Assembly (NCBI RefSeq): GCF_000238315.3
Contig: NZ_CP011924.1
Coordinates: 3,611,001 to 3,675,000 of the forward strand
From: Pseudoalteromonas piscicida
GTDB lineage: Bacteria > Pseudomonadota > Gammaproteobacteria > Enterobacterales > Alteromonadaceae
Length of the DNA: 64,000 nucleotides
Direction of reading: 5' to 3'
Shown here one piece after another: positions 51,273 through 64,000 of the stretch. Each line of letters opens with the position of its first letter. The first letter of the stretch is position 1. Both the position numbers and the translations under genes were made by a program. The notes under the pieces were generated by a model, which saw only the letters and a program-made list of their open reading frames with translations, was not told the DNA's origin and made no database searches.

Positions 51273-54200
51273 ATGGCTTACTCTTATTCTGAAAAGAAAC
51301 GTATCCGTAAGGATTTTGGTAAACGTCCACAGGTTTTGGACATACCTTTCCTACTGCAAATGCAGTTGGAATCGTTCGATAAGTTCATTGCGCCTGATGC
51401 CGATGGCGATACTGGATTGGAAGCTGCTTTCCGTTCTGTATTCCCTATCAAGAGCTACTCGGGCAACTCTGAACTTCAATACGTCAGTTATCGTATTGGC
51501 GAGCCAGTATTTGACGTTAAAGAATGTCAAATTCGCGGTGTGACATATTCTGCTCCACTTCGCGTTAAACTACGTCTTGTGCTAATGGACAAAGATGCAC
51601 CTGGCACAGTCAAAGACATAAAAGAGCAAGAAGTTTACATGGGCGAAATCCCGCTCATGACAGACACCGGTACTTTTGTAATCAATGGTACTGAGCGTGT
51701 TATCGTTTCTCAGCTACACCGTTCACCTGGTGTATTCTTTGATAACGACCGTGGTAAATCACACTCATCTGGTAAAGTGTTATATAACGCACGTGTGATC
51801 CCTTACCGTGGTTCATGGCTTGACTTTGAATTCGACGTTAAAGATAACCTTTACGTTCGTATTGACCGTCGCCGTAAACTACCAGCATCTATCATCTTAC
51901 GTGCACTAGAGTTCACTTCAGAAGAAATCTTGGCACTATTCTTTGAAACGACAAGTTTCGAAGTAAAAGATGGCAAAGTGTTGATGGAACTTGTGCCTTC
52001 ACGCCTACGTGGTGAAACCGCTGCATTTGATATTAAAGATGCAAACGGTGACGTATTGGTTGAAAAAGGCCGTCGTATTACTGCACGCCACATTAAGAGC
52101 ATCGAAAAGCAAGGCATCGACACTCTTGAAGTACCGCATGAGTACATCATCGGTCGTGTTGTTGCTAAAAACTATATCGACGAATCAACAGGCGAAGTGA
52201 TTGCAGAAGCGAACACTGAACTATCACTAGAGCTTATGGCTGAATTGGTGAAAGCGGGTCACTCAAAGATCGATACGCTTTACATCAACGAAGTAGACAG
52301 CGGTGCGTACATGTCAGAGACATTACGTGTTGATTCTACTAACAATCGCCTAGAAGCATTGGTAGAAATCTATCGCATGATGCGCCCTGGTGAGCCACCA
52401 ACAAAAGAAGCTGCAGAAGCGTTATTTGATAACCTATTCTTCTCTGAAGAGCGCTACGACCTTTCAACGGTTGGTCGTATGAAGTTCAATAGCCGTGTTG
52501 GTTATGATTCAGATGAGGGTAACGGTACGCTATCTAAAGAAGATATCGTGAGCGTGATGAAGGTATTGATCGACATCCGTAACGGTAAAGGCGATGTTGA
52601 TGACATCGACCACTTAGGTAACCGTCGTATCCGTTCTGTAGGTGAAATGGCTGAAAACCAATTCCGTGTAGGTCTTGTACGTGTTGAACGTGCAGTACGT
52701 GAGCGTCTAAGTCTTGGTGACCTAGATAACGTTATGCCACAGGATTTGATCAACGCTAAGCCAATCTCTGCAGCAGTAAAAGAATTCTTTGGTTCTTCAC
52801 AGCTTTCACAATTTATGGACCAGAACAACCCGCTTTCAGAAGTAACGCACAAGCGTCGTATTTCTGCATTAGGTCCGGGTGGTCTAACTCGTGAGCGTGC
52901 TGGCTTCGAAGTACGTGACGTACACGTAACGCACTACGGTCGTGTTTGTCCTATCGAAACGCCTGAAGGTCCAAACATCGGTCTAATCAACTCGCTATCT
53001 ACTTACGCGCATACAAACGACTATGGTTTCTTAGAGACTCCATACCGCAAAGTAGTAGACGGTATCGTTACTGACGATGTTGATTACCTATCAGCAATAG
53101 AAGAAGGTCAGTTCGTTATCACACAGGCGAATACAACGCTAACTGATGACAACCAATTTGCTGAAGAATTGATTCCATGTCGTTTTAAAGGTGAATCAAC
53201 CTTTATGCCAAGCGACAGCATTCAGTATATGGACGTATCTCCACAGCAGGTAATCTCTGTGGCTGCAGCGCTTATCCCATTCCTAGAACACGATGACGCG
53301 AACCGCGCATTGATGGGATCGAACATGCAACGTCAAGCTGTACCTACACTACGTGCTGATAAGCCGCTAGTTGGTACTGGTATTGAGCGTACACTAGCGA
53401 AGGACTCTGGTGTAACAATCGTTGCTAAGCGTGGCGGTATCGTTAAGTATGCTGATGCGAGCCGTATTGTTGTTAACGTTAATGAAGATGAGCGCATCCA
53501 AGGTGAAGCGGGCATCGACATCTATAACTTAACTAAGTACACACGTTCAAACCAAAACACGTGTATCAACCAGAAACCAACTTGTATGGTTGGTGAGCCG
53601 GTGGTACGTGGTGACGTGCTTGCTGATGGTCCTTCAACAGACCTAGGTGACTTAGCACTTGGTCAGAACCTACGCGTAGCGTTCATGCCTCGGAATGGTT
53701 ACAACTTCGAGGATTCAATCCTACTTTCAGAGAATGTTGTAAAAGAAGATCGTCTAACGACTATCCACATTCAAGAGCTTCAGTGTATTGCTCGTGATAC
53801 TAAGCTTGGTCCAGAAGAAATCACTGCGGATATTCCAAACGTAGGTGAGTCTGCACTAGGTAAGCTTGACGAATCAGGCGTTGTATATATCGGTGCTGAA
53901 GTGAAAGGCGGCGACATCCTTGTAGGTAAAGTAACGCCTAAAGGTGAAACGCAGCTAACACCTGAAGAAAAGCTACTACGTGCTATCTTCGGTGAAAAAG
54001 CGTCTGATGTTAAAGACAGCTCACTACGTGTACCTAACTCTGTATCTGGTACGGTTATCGACGTACAAGTGTTTACGCGTGATGGTGTTGAAAAAGACAA
54101 ACGTGCACTAGAAGTTGAAGATATGCAGCTTCGCGAAGCGAAGAAAGACTTCAACGAAGAGTTCAGAATCCTTGAAGGCGGTATCCTGACTCACGCTCGT

Positions 54201-55298
54201 AACCTACTGATTAAATCAGGTATGAGTGAAGAACAGCTTGCTGGCTTTAACACTGAGAAGCTACTAACACAAAGCCTTGCTGATGAAGAGCATCAAGCAG
54301 AGCTTGAGCAACTAGCTGCACAGTATGACGAGCTTAAAGCTGACTACGATAAGCGTTTCGAGAACAAGCGTCGTAAGATCACTCAAGGTGATGACCTAGC
54401 GCCTGGCGTACTTAAGATTGTTAAAGTATACCTAGCTGTTAAACGTCGTATCCAACCTGGTGATAAGATGGCGGGTCGTCACGGTAACAAGGGTGTAATC
54501 TCAACTATCGTTCCTGTTGAAGACATGCCTTACGATGATAAAGGTCGTACTGTAGATATCGTACTTAACCCACTGGGTGTACCATCTCGTATGAACATCG
54601 GTCAGATCCTAGAAACTCACATGGGTCTAGCTGCTCGTGGTATCGGTGAACGTCTTGAAGAAATGATGAAAGAGCAACGTGAAATTCACGAGCTACGCGA
54701 ATTCATCAAGAAAGCTTACGAAATCGGTGACTGCCGTCAGAAAGTAGATATTGCTAACTTCTCTGATGATGAAATCCGTCGCTTGGCAGATAACCTTAAA
54801 GGTGGTCTTCCAATCGCAACACCAGCATTTGATGGTGCACGTGAAGCTGAAATCAAAGACATGCTAGAGCTTGGTGGTTATCCAAGAAGTGGTCAGGTAA
54901 CGTTATATGATGGTCGTACTGGTGATGCATTTGAGCGTCAAGTAGCAGTAGGCTACATGTACATGCTGAAACTGAACCACCTTGTTGATGACAAGATGCA
55001 CGCGCGTTCAACAGGTTCTTACAGCCTAGTTACTCAGCAGCCGCTGGGTGGTAAGGCACAGTTCGGTGGTCAGCGTTTCGGTGAGATGGAGGTATGGGCA
55101 CTAGAAGCATACGGTGCTGCCTACACGCTACAAGAAATGTTGACAGTGAAGTCGGATGACGTTAACGGTCGTACTAAGATGTATAAGAACATCGTAGACG
55201 GTAACCACAAGATGGAACCGGGTATGCCTGAGTCGTTCAACGTACTGTTGAAAGAAATCCGCTCGCTAGGTATCAACATCGAGTTGGAAGAAATTTAA
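51273..55298 (+). CDS. rpoB: RNA polymerase beta subunit
   Basis: 1,341 residues (E. coli 1,342). The N-terminal [20 protein letters not shown], rifampicin-pocket segment [21 protein letters not shown] with wild-type residues, [24 protein letters not shown] and C-terminal GINIELEE are all canonical. It forms the catalytic core with RpoC. No insertions or lost residues were noticed. Confidence 0.99.
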   Translation: MAYSYSEKKRIRKDFGKRPQVLDIPFLLQMQLESFDKFIAPDADGDTGLEAAFRSVFPIKSYSGNSELQYVSYRIGEPVFDVKECQIRGVTYSAPLRVKLRLVLMDKDAPGTVKDIKEQEVYMGEIPLMTDTGTFVINGTERVIVSQLHRSPGVFFDNDRGKSHSSGKVLYNARVIPYRGSWLDFEFDVKDNLYVRIDRRRKLPASIILRALEFTSEEILALFFETTSFEVKDGKVLMELVPSRLRGETAAFDIKDANGDVLVEKGRRITARHIKSIEKQGIDTLEVPHEYIIGRVVAKNYIDESTGEVIAEANTELSLELMAELVKAGHSKIDTLYINEVDSGAYMSETLRVDSTNNRLEALVEIYRMMRPGEPPTKEAAEALFDNLFFSEERYDLSTVGRMKFNSRVGYDSDEGNGTLSKEDIVSVMKVLIDIRNGKGDVDDIDHLGNRRIRSVGEMAENQFRVGLVRVERAVRERLSLGDLDNVMPQDLINAKPISAAVKEFFGSSQLSQFMDQNNPLSEVTHKRRISALGPGGLTRERAGFEVRDVHVTHYGRVCPIETPEGPNIGLINSLSTYAHTNDYGFLETPYRKVVDGIVTDDVDYLSAIEEGQFVITQANTTLTDDNQFAEELIPCRFKGESTFMPSDSIQYMDVSPQQVISVAAALIPFLEHDDANRALMGSNMQRQAVPTLRADKPLVGTGIERTLAKDSGVTIVAKRGGIVKYADASRIVVNVNEDERIQGEAGIDIYNLTKYTRSNQNTCINQKPTCMVGEPVVRGDVLADGPSTDLGDLALGQNLRVAFMPRNGYNFEDSILLSENVVKEDRLTTIHIQELQCIARDTKLGPEEITADIPNVGESALGKLDESGVVYIGAEVKGGDILVGKVTPKGETQLTPEEKLLRAIFGEKASDVKDSSLRVPNSVSGTVIDVQVFTRDGVEKDKRALEVEDMQLREAKKDFNEEFRILEGGILTHARNLLIKSGMSEEQLAGFNTEKLLTQSLADEEHQAELEQLAAQYDELKADYDKRFENKRRKITQGDDLAPGVLKIVKVYLAVKRRIQPGDKMAGRHGNKGVISTIVPVEDMPYDDKGRTVDIVLNPLGVPSRMNIGQILETHMGLAARGIGERLEEMMKEQREIHELREFIKKAYEIGDCRQKVDIANFSDDEIRRLADNLKGGLPIATPAFDGAREAEIKDMLELGGYPRSGQVTLYDGRTGDAFERQVAVGYMYMLKLNHLVDDKMHARSTGSYSLVTQQPLGGKAQFGGQRFGEMEVWALEAYGAAYTLQEMLTVKSDDVNGRTKMYKNIVDGNHKMEPGMPESFNVLLKEIRSLGINIELEEI

Positions 55299-55407
55299 TC
55301 CGACCGCCGCAGTGCGCTGCGGCGTTGCATAACTGCAACCGGACTGAAAAGAATGTAGGGGCAAGCATGGCTTGCCCTCAAGATTAACCTCCGACAGGAG
55401 AGCTAAG

Positions 55408-58400
55408 GTGAAAGACTTACTTAAGTTTCTGAAGCAACAAAATAAGACCGAAGAATTCGATGCAATTCGCATTGGTCTTGCTTCGCCAGACATGGTGCGT
55501 TCATGGTCTTACGGTGAAGTAAAGAAACCTGAGACAATCAACTACCGTACTTTCAAGCCTGAGCGTGATGGCTTATTCTGTGCCCGTATCTTCGGCCCAG
55601 TAAAAGATTACGAGTGTTTGTGTGGTAAATACAAGCGCTTGAAGCACCGTGGTGTTATCTGTGAAAAGTGTGGCGTTGAAGTAACGCTAACAAAAGTACG
55701 TCGTGACCGTATGGGTCACATCGAGCTGGCTAGCCCAGTTGCGCATATTTGGTTCTTGAAATCACTTCCGTCACGTATCGGCCTAATGCTAGACATGACG
55801 CTTCGTGATATCGAGCGCGTACTTTATTTCGAATCATTCGTGGTTACTGAGCCAGGTATGACTACGCTTGAGCGCGGTCAGCTACTAGGTGAAGAAGAAT
55901 ACCTAGATGCACTTGAAGAGCACGGTGATGAGTTCGAAGCGAAGATGGGTGCAGAAGCTGTACTTGATCTACTTCGTGACCTAGACCTTGGTCAGTTAAT
56001 CGCTGAAATGCGTGAAGAGTTGCCAACAATCAACTCTGAAACTAAGCGTAAGAAAATCACTAAGCGCCTTAAACTAATGGAAGCGTTCCACCAATCAGGT
56101 AACAACCCTGAGTGGATGGTAATGAGCGTGCTACCGGTTCTTCCACCAGATCTACGTCCACTAGTACCACTAGACGGCGGTCGCTTTGCGACTTCAGATC
56201 TGAACGACCTTTACCGTCGTGTGATCAACCGTAACAACCGTTTGAAGCGTCTTCTAGACCTAGCTGCACCAGACATCATCGTACGTAACGAAAAGCGTAT
56301 GCTTCAAGAAGCGGTTGATGCGCTACTTGATAATGGTCGTCGTGGCCGTGCAATTACGGGTTCTAACAAGCGTCCACTGAAGTCGCTTGCTGACATGATC
56401 AAAGGTAAGCAAGGTCGTTTCCGTCAAAACCTTCTAGGTAAGCGTGTTGACTACTCAGGCCGTTCTGTTATCACCGTTGGTCCTACGCTGAAACTACATC
56501 AGTGTGGTCTACCTAAGAAGATGGCACTTGAGCTATTCAAGCCATTTATCTACGGTAAACTAGAGCGCCGTGGTATGGCGACAACCATCAAAGCTGCGAA
56601 GAAGATGGTTGAGCGTGAAGTACCAGAGGTTTGGGATGTACTAGACGAAGTTATCCGTGAGCACCCGGTTTTACTTAACCGTGCGCCAACACTTCACCGT
56701 CTAGGTATCCAAGCATTCGAACCTGTACTTATCGAAGGTAAAGCGATTCACCTACACCCGCTAGTGTGTGCGGCGTATAACGCTGACTTCGATGGTGACC
56801 AAATGGCTGTTCACGTACCACTGACGCTTGAAGCGCAGTTGGAAGCGCGTGCATTGATGATGTCTACCAACAACATCCTAGCACCAGCTAACGGTGAACC
56901 AATCATCGTTCCTTCACAGGACGTTGTACTAGGTCTTTACTACATGACTCGCGATCGTATCAACGGTAAAGGTGAAGGTTTAGTATTTAAAGATGCTAAA
57001 GAAGCTGAAAAAGCATACCGTGTAGGTGCTGCTGAGCTTCACGCTCGTGTTAAAGTGCGTATCACAGAAGTGACTATCGACGAAGAAACACGTGAGCGCG
57101 GCACGTTAACTCACCTAGTAGATACGACAGTAGGTCGTGCAATCCTTTCATTGAATATCCCTGAAGGCTTGCCGTTTGAACTGATCAACAAACCACTGGG
57201 TAAGAAACAAATTTCTGGTCTTCTTAATGAGTGTTACCGTCGTCTAGGTCTTAAAGATACAGTTATCTTTGCTGACCAAGTGATGTATACCGGTTTCCAC
57301 TACGCGATGAAGTCAGGTGTTTCTATCGGTATCAATGACATGGTAATCCCACCAACTAAAGGTGAGATCATCGATCGTGCGGAAGCTGAAGTTGCAGAAA
57401 TCAACCAACAGTTCCAATCAGGTCTTGTAACTGCCGGTGAGAAATACAACAAAGTTATCGATATCTGGTCACGTGTAAACGAAAACCTTTCTCGCGAGAT
57501 GATGGCTAACCTTTCAAAAGAAACGGTTATCAACGCTGAAGGCAACGAAGAAGAGCAACCGTCATTTAACTCAGTGTTTATGATGGCAGACTCAGGCGCT
57601 CGTGGTAGTGCTGCTCAGATCCGTCAGCTAGCGGGTATGCGTGGTCTAATGGCACGTCCAGATGGTTCAATCATCGAAACGCCAATTACAGCGAACTTCC
57701 GTGAAGGTCTAAACGTACTACAGTACTTTATCTCGACGCACGGTGCGCGTAAGGGTCTAGCGGATACGGCACTTAAGACAGCGAACTCGGGTTACCTAAC
57801 TCGTCGTCTAGTAGACGTAGCACAAGATTTGGTTATCAATGAATCAGACTGTGGTACCGAAGAAGGTCTAGTAATGAAGCCGCTAATTGAAGGTGGTGAC
57901 GTTGTAGAGCCGCTTCGTGAGCGCGTATTAGGTCGTGTTGTTGCTGAAGATGTATGTAAGCCAGGTACCACTGAAGTACTTGTTGCACGTAACGTAATGA
58001 TTGACGAAAAACTGTGTGACCTTCTAGAAGAGCACTCAGTAGACGAAGTTAAAGTACGTTCTGTAATCACCTGTCAAAACGACTTTGGTGTGTGTGCACA
58101 CTGTTATGGTCGTGACTTGGCACGTGGCCACATCATCAACCCTGGTGAAGCAGTTGGTGTAATCGCGGCACAGTCAATCGGTGAGCCGGGTACACAGCTT
58201 ACGATGCGTACATTCCACATCGGTGGTGCGGCATCACGAGCTTCTGCAGAGAACAGTGTTCAAGTTAAGAACAATGGTAATCTGAAACTTCACAATGCGA
58301 AGTTTGTAATCAATGCTGATGGCAAAATCGTTATCACGTCTCGTTCAACTGAGATCACGATAATCGATGAGCACGGTCGTGAGAAAGAGCGTTATAAAGT

Positions 58401-59514
58401 TCCTTACGGTGCAGTATTAACTGTACAAGATGGTGCTGACGTTAAAGGTAACGACATTGTTGCTACTTGGGACCCGCATAGCCACCCAATCATCATTGAA
58501 CATGAGTCAAAAGTATCGTTCAGCGATATCGATGATTCAAACACTGAAGCACAGACTGATGAATTAACTGGTCTAACACGTGTGGTTGTTAAGGATCTTG
58601 CGAAAGTAAACGCGAAAGAGCCTAAACTAATCATTGAGAACGAAGAACGTGGTCTTCAAGAGATCCGTCTACCTTCATTCACAACGATTGAAATCACAGA
58701 TGGTGCAACAGTACTACCTGGTTCGGTACTGGCTCGTATTCCACAAGAAGGTTCGAAGACTCGTGACATCACGGGTGGTCTACCTCGAGTTGCTGACCTA
58801 TTCGAAGCGCGTAAGCCAAAAGATCCTGCAATTCTTGCAGAAATCACAGGTACCGTTAGCTTCGGTAAAGAGACTAAAGGTAAGAAACGTCTTGTGATCA
58901 CACCGGAAGAGGGTGATGCATACGAAGAGATGATCCCGAAATGGCGTCAGCTTAACGTGTTCGAAGGTGAGCAAGTGGCTAAAGGTGAAGTAATCGCCGA
59001 TGGTCCAGAGTCTCCGCACGACATCCTACGTCTACGTGGTGTTACTGATGTATCTAACTACATCACTAACGAAGTACAAGAAGTATACCGTCTACAGGGC
59101 GTAAAGATTAACGATAAGCACATTGAGACTATCGTTCGTCAGATGCTTCGTAAGTGTATCATCCTTGATGGTGGTGACAGTGAATTCCTAGTAGGCGAGC
59201 AAGCTGAAGTTGCACGTGTAAACATCGCTAACCGTGAACTAGAAATGCAAGGTAAGATCCCAGCTAAGTTTGAAATCCAACTAATGGGTATTACTAAAGC
59301 GTCACTTGCGACTGAATCGTTTATTTCTGCGGCATCGTTCCAGGAAACAACACGTGTTCTAACCGAAGCTGCGGTTAACGGTAAGAGCGATGAGTTACGT
59401 GGTCTGAAAGAAAACGTAATCGTGGGTCGTTTGATCCCAGCGGGTACAGGTTTCGCATACCATGAAGAGCGCATCAACCGTCGTAAGCAAGGTGAAGCAG
59501 CTGTTGAAGAGTAA
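55408..59514 (+). CDS. rpoC: RNA polymerase beta' subunit, C-terminal tail cut by an in-frame stop
   Basis: 1,368 residues from GTG 55408 ([13 protein letters not shown]), with AGGAG upstream; E. coli rpoC also starts with GTG. The zinc-binding [21 protein letters not shown], the catalytic [12 protein letters not shown] and bridge/trigger elements are intact. The frame stops at TAA 59512-59514 after GEAAVEE. The next 24 codons (59515-59586) still encode TVSAEEATQALTDALNADLL plus GGNE, matching the tail of RpoC in relatives (E. coli ends [20 protein letters not shown]...). So the protein lacks a tail normally present. All catalytic parts are unaffected. Confidence 0.97.
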   Translation: MKDLLKFLKQQNKTEEFDAIRIGLASPDMVRSWSYGEVKKPETINYRTFKPERDGLFCARIFGPVKDYECLCGKYKRLKHRGVICEKCGVEVTLTKVRRDRMGHIELASPVAHIWFLKSLPSRIGLMLDMTLRDIERVLYFESFVVTEPGMTTLERGQLLGEEEYLDALEEHGDEFEAKMGAEAVLDLLRDLDLGQLIAEMREELPTINSETKRKKITKRLKLMEAFHQSGNNPEWMVMSVLPVLPPDLRPLVPLDGGRFATSDLNDLYRRVINRNNRLKRLLDLAAPDIIVRNEKRMLQEAVDALLDNGRRGRAITGSNKRPLKSLADMIKGKQGRFRQNLLGKRVDYSGRSVITVGPTLKLHQCGLPKKMALELFKPFIYGKLERRGMATTIKAAKKMVEREVPEVWDVLDEVIREHPVLLNRAPTLHRLGIQAFEPVLIEGKAIHLHPLVCAAYNADFDGDQMAVHVPLTLEAQLEARALMMSTNNILAPANGEPIIVPSQDVVLGLYYMTRDRINGKGEGLVFKDAKEAEKAYRVGAAELHARVKVRITEVTIDEETRERGTLTHLVDTTVGRAILSLNIPEGLPFELINKPLGKKQISGLLNECYRRLGLKDTVIFADQVMYTGFHYAMKSGVSIGINDMVIPPTKGEIIDRAEAEVAEINQQFQSGLVTAGEKYNKVIDIWSRVNENLSREMMANLSKETVINAEGNEEEQPSFNSVFMMADSGARGSAAQIRQLAGMRGLMARPDGSIIETPITANFREGLNVLQYFISTHGARKGLADTALKTANSGYLTRRLVDVAQDLVINESDCGTEEGLVMKPLIEGGDVVEPLRERVLGRVVAEDVCKPGTTEVLVARNVMIDEKLCDLLEEHSVDEVKVRSVITCQNDFGVCAHCYGRDLARGHIINPGEAVGVIAAQSIGEPGTQLTMRTFHIGGAASRASAENSVQVKNNGNLKLHNAKFVINADGKIVITSRSTEITIIDEHGREKERYKVPYGAVLTVQDGADVKGNDIVATWDPHSHPIIIEHESKVSFSDIDDSNTEAQTDELTGLTRVVVKDLAKVNAKEPKLIIENEERGLQEIRLPSFTTIEITDGATVLPGSVLARIPQEGSKTRDITGGLPRVADLFEARKPKDPAILAEITGTVSFGKETKGKKRLVITPEEGDAYEEMIPKWRQLNVFEGEQVAKGEVIADGPESPHDILRLRGVTDVSNYITNEVQEVYRLQGVKINDKHIETIVRQMLRKCIILDGGDSEFLVGEQAEVARVNIANRELEMQGKIPAKFEIQLMGITKASLATESFISAASFQETTRVLTEAAVNGKSDELRGLKENVIVGRLIPAGTGFAYHEERINRRKQGEAAVEE

Positions 59515-59589
59515 ACAGTAAGTGCTGAAGAGGCAACTCAAGCGCTAACGGACGCACTAAACGCTGATCTACTAGGTGGCAACGAGTAA
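59515..59589 (+). pseudogene. Stranded rpoC C-terminal codons
   Basis: 24 in-frame sense codons and a TAA directly after the rpoC stop keep the conserved tail sequence SAEEATQALTDALNADLL. No separate start codon or ribosome site fits, so without readthrough they would not be translated. Confidence 0.8.
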
Positions 59590-59616
59590 TCCTCGCCATT
59601 TAGCGAATTAATTGAA

Positions 59617-59648
59617 AAGCCGCTGTGTGAATACAGCGGTTTTTTTAT
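59617..59648 (+). terminator. Intrinsic terminator after rpoC
   Basis: CCGCTGT-GTGAAT-ACAGCGG with preceding A-run and TTTTTTT. Confidence 0.9.
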
Positions 59649-59939
59649 GCCTTTTTAACTCGCCGGTCGAATTGCCATCAAAGCGTCACATCAATATGTA
59701 TACTGCAACAAAGGTTTTTCAATGCAATCGCTAACTTTTGTTAACTTTCAATAGCTTCGCAGACAAAACCATCCGAATTGCATGCATTTACTTAGCGCTG
59801 ATGACGACTTTTGGTTGACAGGTTAAACTTTGGTCATTAAAATTCGGCCACCCATTTTAGTCGTTCAAGAAAATTGGATTTGACCTAAATGGTAAGATTT
59901 TATTTTTCAGTAGTAATTTATTAATTCAGGAGCTATTTA
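59649..59939. other. rpoC-rpsL intergenic region
   Basis: 291 bp with no gene. It contains the str operon promoter (59815-59843) and a ~90-nt leader with CAGGAG just before rpsL. Confidence 0.7.
59815..59843 (+). promoter_or_regulatory. str operon promoter
   Basis: Perfect TTGACA (59815-59820), 17-bp spacer, TAAAAT (59838-59843), start expected near 59850. Confidence 0.8.
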
Positions 59940-60314
59940 ATGGCAACTATTAACCAGCTAGTGCGTAAGCCACGTCGTAGCAAGGTTACAAAGAGCAACT
60001 CTGCTGCTCTTAAAGCTTGTCCACAAAAGCGTGGTGTATGTACTCGTGTATATACAACAACACCTAAGAAACCAAACTCTGCATTACGTAAAGTAGCGCA
60101 TGTACGTTTAACTAACGGTTTCGAAGTAACTTCATACATTGGTGGTGAAGGTCACAACCTACAAGAGCACAGTGTAATCCTAATCCGTGGTGGTCGTGTT
60201 AAAGACTTACCAGGTGTGCGTTTCCACACTGTTCGTGGTGCACTTGACTGTGCAGGCGTAAACGACCGTAGACAGGCTCGTTCTAAGTACGGTGCAAAAC
60301 GTCCTAAGGGCTAA
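59940..60314 (+). CDS. rpsL: Ribosomal protein S12
   Basis: 124 residues. [42 protein letters not shown] and [17 protein letters not shown] are canonical. Lysines at the positions altered in streptomycin resistance (K43 and K88 regions) are wild type. It maintains decoding accuracy. First gene of rpsL-rpsG-fusA-tuf. Confidence 0.99.
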   Translation: MATINQLVRKPRRSKVTKSNSAALKACPQKRGVCTRVYTTTPKKPNSALRKVAHVRLTNGFEVTSYIGGEGHNLQEHSVILIRGGRVKDLPGVRFHTVRGALDCAGVNDRRQARSKYGAKRPKG

Positions 60315-60397
60315 TGGTTCTCCGTTAGTAAGGCCAAGCACTTAAGTTTTAAATTTTTATATATTGTTTTGGGAATCCGTGTTTAGCACGGACCTGA

Positions 60398-60886
<489 letters not shown>

Positions 60887-60913
60887 TCTGCTAACACCCT
60901 TTAAGAGGATATT

Positions 60914-63028
60914 ATGGCACGGACAACTCCGATTGAGCGCTACCGTAACATTGGTATATGTGCTCACGTAGATGCGGGTAAAACAACTACGACCGAGCGC
61001 GTACTTTTCTATACTGGTCTTTCTCATAAGATTGGTGAGGTACATGACGGTGCCGCAACTATGGACTGGATGGAGCAGGAGCAAGAGCGTGGTATCACGA
61101 TCACTTCTGCTGCAACGACGTGTTTCTGGAAAGGGATGGATGCTCAGTTTGATGAGCATCGTGTAAACATCATCGATACTCCAGGACACGTAGATTTTAC
61201 TATCGAAGTAGAGCGTTCATTGCGCGTACTTGATGGTGCTGTTGTTGTGTTATGTGCTTCATCAGGTGTGCAACCGCAAACTGAGACCGTTTGGCGTCAG
61301 GCAAATAAATACGAAGTACCACGTATGATTTTCGTCAATAAGATGGATCGTACGGGTGCTAATTTCTTGTCTGTTGTTGAACAAGTTAAAAAACGTCTCG
61401 GTGCTACACCTGTGCCTATTCAGCTACCAATTGGTGCTGAAGATGAATTTAAAGGTGTTATTGACCTTATCAAGATGAAAGCGATTAACTGGAATGAAGA
61501 AGACCAGGGGATGACTTTCAACTATGAAGAGGTCCCTGCAGATCTTCTTGAGCTTGCTGAAGAATGGCGTTCTCATCTAATTGAGAGCGCTGCAGAAGCT
61601 TCTGAAGAGCTAATGGAAAAATATCTTGAAGATGGTGAGTTGAGCGAAGAAGAGATTAAATCAGCCCTTCGCCAACGCACATTGGCCAATGAAATTGTGC
61701 CAATGACGACAGGTAGTGCATTCAAGAACAAAGGTGTTCAGGCTGTGCTTGACGCTGTGATTGAATTCATGCCTTCGCCTACTGAAGTAAAAGCTATCCA
61801 AGGTGTCTTAGAAGACGAATCCGAAGATACGCGTGAAGCTGACGATGATGCACCGTTTGCGGCGCTTGCATTTAAGATCGCAACCGATCCATTCGTTGGC
61901 ACACTTACTTTCTTCCGAGTTTACTCTGGTAAAGTTAGCCAAGGTGATTCGGTACTAAATCCTGTTAAAGGTAAAAAAGAGCGTTTTGGACGTATTGTTC
62001 AAATGCACTCTAACTCGCGTGAAGAGATTAAAGAAGTTCATGCGGGTGACATCGCGGCTGCTATCGGCCTAAAAGATGTAACTACTGGTGATACACTTTG
62101 TGCTCAAGATGCCCCAATTACGTTAGAACGTATGGAGTTCCCTGAGCCTGTAATCTCAGTCGCAGTAGAACCTAAAACAGTAGCTGACCAAGAAAAAATG
62201 GGCGTTGCGCTTGGTAAACTTGCAGCAGAAGATCCTTCATTCCGTGTAGAAACGGACGAAGAATCTGGTCAGACGATTATCTCTGGTATGGGTGAACTTC
62301 ACTTAGATATCATTGTCGATCGCATGAAGCGTGAGTTTAACGTTGTGTGTAACGTTGGTAAGCCTCAGGTTGCATACCGCGAAACTATCCGAGCTTCTGT
62401 TGAAGCTGAAGGTAAGTTTGTGCGTCAATCTGGTGGTCGTGGTCAATATGGTCACGTTTGGTTGAAGCTAGAACCAATGGATGTCTCTGATGATGATGCG
62501 CCAATATACGAATTCGTTAACGAAATCGTAGGTGGTACAGTACCAAAAGAGTATATCCCAGCGGTTGATAAAGGTATTCAAGAGCAGATGAAGCAAGGTG
62601 TTCTTGCCGGTTATCCGCTATTGGGTGTTAAAGCTACCCTGTTTGATGGCTCGTTCCACGATGTTGACTCAAACGAGATGGCGTTTAAGATCGCAGGTTC
62701 GATGGGCTTTAGAAAGGGCGCGCTAGAAGCAAGTCCGGTTCTACTTGAGCCTGTCATGAAAGTAGAAGTAATCACCCCTGAAGAAAACATGGGTGATGTA
62801 GTAGGCGACTTAAATCGTCGTCGTGGCATAATTGAAGGCATGGAAGAAGCATTTGGTGGCTCGAAGCAAATTAATGCTCAGGTCCCGCTTTCTGAAATGT
62901 TTGGTTATGCAACAGACTTACGCTCCGCTACACAAGGGCGCGCATCGTACTCTATGGAATTCCTAAAGTATGCTGAAGCGGCTAAAAACGTAGCTGATGC
63001 AATAATTGCAGCTCGCGCTGTTAAGTAA
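60914..63028 (+). CDS. fusA: Elongation factor G
   Basis: 704 residues (E. coli 704). G domain with [36 protein letters not shown] and [11 protein letters not shown], followed by domains II-V ([28 protein letters not shown]). It drives ribosomal translocation and, with RRF, recycling. GAGGA precedes the ATG. It is followed 57 bp later by tuf, the classical str operon order. Confidence 0.99.
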   Translation: MARTTPIERYRNIGICAHVDAGKTTTTERVLFYTGLSHKIGEVHDGAATMDWMEQEQERGITITSAATTCFWKGMDAQFDEHRVNIIDTPGHVDFTIEVERSLRVLDGAVVVLCASSGVQPQTETVWRQANKYEVPRMIFVNKMDRTGANFLSVVEQVKKRLGATPVPIQLPIGAEDEFKGVIDLIKMKAINWNEEDQGMTFNYEEVPADLLELAEEWRSHLIESAAEASEELMEKYLEDGELSEEEIKSALRQRTLANEIVPMTTGSAFKNKGVQAVLDAVIEFMPSPTEVKAIQGVLEDESEDTREADDDAPFAALAFKIATDPFVGTLTFFRVYSGKVSQGDSVLNPVKGKKERFGRIVQMHSNSREEIKEVHAGDIAAAIGLKDVTTGDTLCAQDAPITLERMEFPEPVISVAVEPKTVADQEKMGVALGKLAAEDPSFRVETDEESGQTIISGMGELHLDIIVDRMKREFNVVCNVGKPQVAYRETIRASVEAEGKFVRQSGGRGQYGHVWLKLEPMDVSDDDAPIYEFVNEIVGGTVPKEYIPAVDKGIQEQMKQGVLAGYPLLGVKATLFDGSFHDVDSNEMAFKIAGSMGFRKGALEASPVLLEPVMKVEVITPEENMGDVVGDLNRRRGIIEGMEEAFGGSKQINAQVPLSEMFGYATDLRSATQGRASYSMEFLKYAEAAKNVADAIIAARAVK

Positions 63029-63085
63029 TTTTAGTTCGGTCCGGTCTTAGGGCTGGACTTTAATTTCTTTATAGGAAATTTGAAA

Positions 63086-64000
63086 ATGGCAAAAGAAAAG
63101 TTTGAACGCGTAAAACCGCACGTAAACGTTGGTACTATCGGCCACGTTGACCACGGTAAAACTACACTAACTGCAGTAATCACTAACGTACTTGCAAAAG
63201 TATACGGTGGTACAGCAAAAGACTTCGCATCAATCGATAACGCTCCAGAAGAGCGTGAGCGTGGTATCACAATCTCAACTTCACACGTTGAGTATGACAC
63301 ACCAACTCGTCACTATGCACACGTAGACTGTCCAGGACACGCTGACTATGTTAAAAACATGATCACTGGTGCTGCACAGATGGACGGCGCGATCCTAGTA
63401 GTTGCTGCTACTGACGGTCCTATGCCTCAAACACGTGAGCACATCCTACTTTCTCGTCAGGTTGGTGTACCTTACATCATCGTATTCATGAACAAATGTG
63501 ACATGGTTGACGACGAAGAGCTACTAGAGCTAGTAGAGATGGAAGTTCGTGAACTACTTTCTGAGTACGACTTCCCAGGTGATGACCTACCACTAATCCA
63601 AGGTTCAGCGCTAAAAGCACTAGAAGGCGAAGAGCAGTGGGAAGCGAAGATCATTGAGCTTGCAGAAGCACTAGATTCTTACATCCCAGAGCCAGAGCGT
63701 GACATCGATAAGCCATTCATCATGCCTATCGAAGACGTATTCTCAATCCAGGGTCGTGGTACAGTAGTAACAGGCCGTGTAGAAGCTGGTATCATCAACG
63801 TGAACGACGAAGTAGAAATCGTAGGTATTAAAGAAACTACGAAGACAACTTGTACAGGTGTTGAAATGTTCCGTAAGCTTCTAGACGAAGGTCGTGCGGG
63901 TGAGAACATCGGTGCACTACTACGTGGTACTAAGCGTGATGAAGTAGAGCGTGGTCAAGTACTATGTAAGCCTGGTTCTATCAAGCCACACACAAAATTC
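63086..64000 (+). CDS. tuf: Elongation factor Tu (3' end beyond window)
   Basis: 305 of about 394 residues are present, starting [21 protein letters not shown]1 GHVDHGKTT, switch [24 protein letters not shown] and NKCDMVD are intact, followed by domain II ([13 protein letters not shown]). It delivers aminoacyl-tRNA to the ribosome. AGGAAA lies before the ATG. The gene continues past the right edge. Confidence 0.98.
   Translation, partial: MAKEKFERVKPHVNVGTIGHVDHGKTTLTAVITNVLAKVYGGTAKDFASIDNAPEERERGITISTSHVEYDTPTRHYAHVDCPGHADYVKNMITGAAQMDGAILVVAATDGPMPQTREHILLSRQVGVPYIIVFMNKCDMVDDEELLELVEMEVRELLSEYDFPGDDLPLIQGSALKALEGEEQWEAKIIELAEALDSYIPEPERDIDKPFIMPIEDVFSIQGRGTVVTGRVEAGIINVNDEVEIVGIKETTKTTCTGVEMFRKLLDEGRAGENIGALLRGTKRDEVERGQVLCKPGSIKPHTKF

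Noticed and set aside
52780..52870. Rifampicin- or streptomycin-resistance mutations in rpoB or rpsL
   Set aside because: The rifampicin pocket in RpoB and the lysine positions in S12 read as wild type.

Overview
The window looks like chromosomal DNA from a marine gammaproteobacterium of the Alteromonadales, most likely Pseudoalteromonas. The evidence is the core gene order (polA, engB, cytochrome c4, yihI; then trpT, secE, nusG, rplKAJL, rpoBC, rpsLG, fusA, tuf), the AT-leaning base composition, and the many secreted hydrolases and small lipoproteins. Genus is inferred from recognised protein families and synteny, not from a database search.

Layout. 1-9.3 kb is a conserved housekeeping block: elbB (partial), polA, a YceI-like protein, a DUF1285 protein, engB, cytochrome c4, a methyltransferase, yihI and a DUF2489 protein. 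It holds two apparently untranslated RNA loci. One is a compact multi-hairpin RNA after polA, where Spot 42 lies in other gammaproteobacteria. The other is a GGA-rich CsrB/RsmY-like RNA at about 7090-7391 with a GacA/UvrY-type palindrome upstream. 9.4-13.1 kb has a phosphopantetheinyl transferase, an FMN reductase and a divergent lysR. An exact 1,120-bp tandem duplication here gives two lysR copies and a truncated reductase fragment, and it ends precisely at a 209-bp MITE-like element. 13.1-20.1 kb is rich in exported proteins (S41 peptidase, two endonuclease I family nucleases, DUF3103 protein, PepSY protein).

20.4-24.7 kb carries cysJIH (sulfite and PAPS reduction). 24.8-38.3 kb is mixed metabolism and signalling: solute-binding proteins, LhgO-like oxidase, MenI-like thioesterase, aconitase A, S4 protein, an iron-type binding protein divergent from a GGDEF-EAL protein with a Fur-like box between them, and an arylamine N-acetyltransferase behind a MerR/SoxR-type promoter. 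38.3-45.3 kb is a compact minus-strand operon cysG-cysD-cysN-SLC13 permease-cysC-cysQ. With cysJIH it covers sulfate uptake, activation, reduction and siroheme supply. A TA-flanked 267-bp MITE-like element separates it from deoC.

47.2-64 kb is the transcription/translation core: tRNA-Trp, secE, nusG, the L11-L1 and L10-L7/L12 genes with leader elements, rpoB, rpoC, and the str operon through a tuf gene cut by the window end. The main oddity is an in-frame TAA in rpoC that removes a conserved 24-residue tail, which is still intact as coding sequence downstream.

No CRISPR array, prophage, transposase gene or defence system was seen. The most interesting candidates are the CsrB-like RNA, the duplication with its MITE junction, the rpoC stop and the RNA in the spf position.
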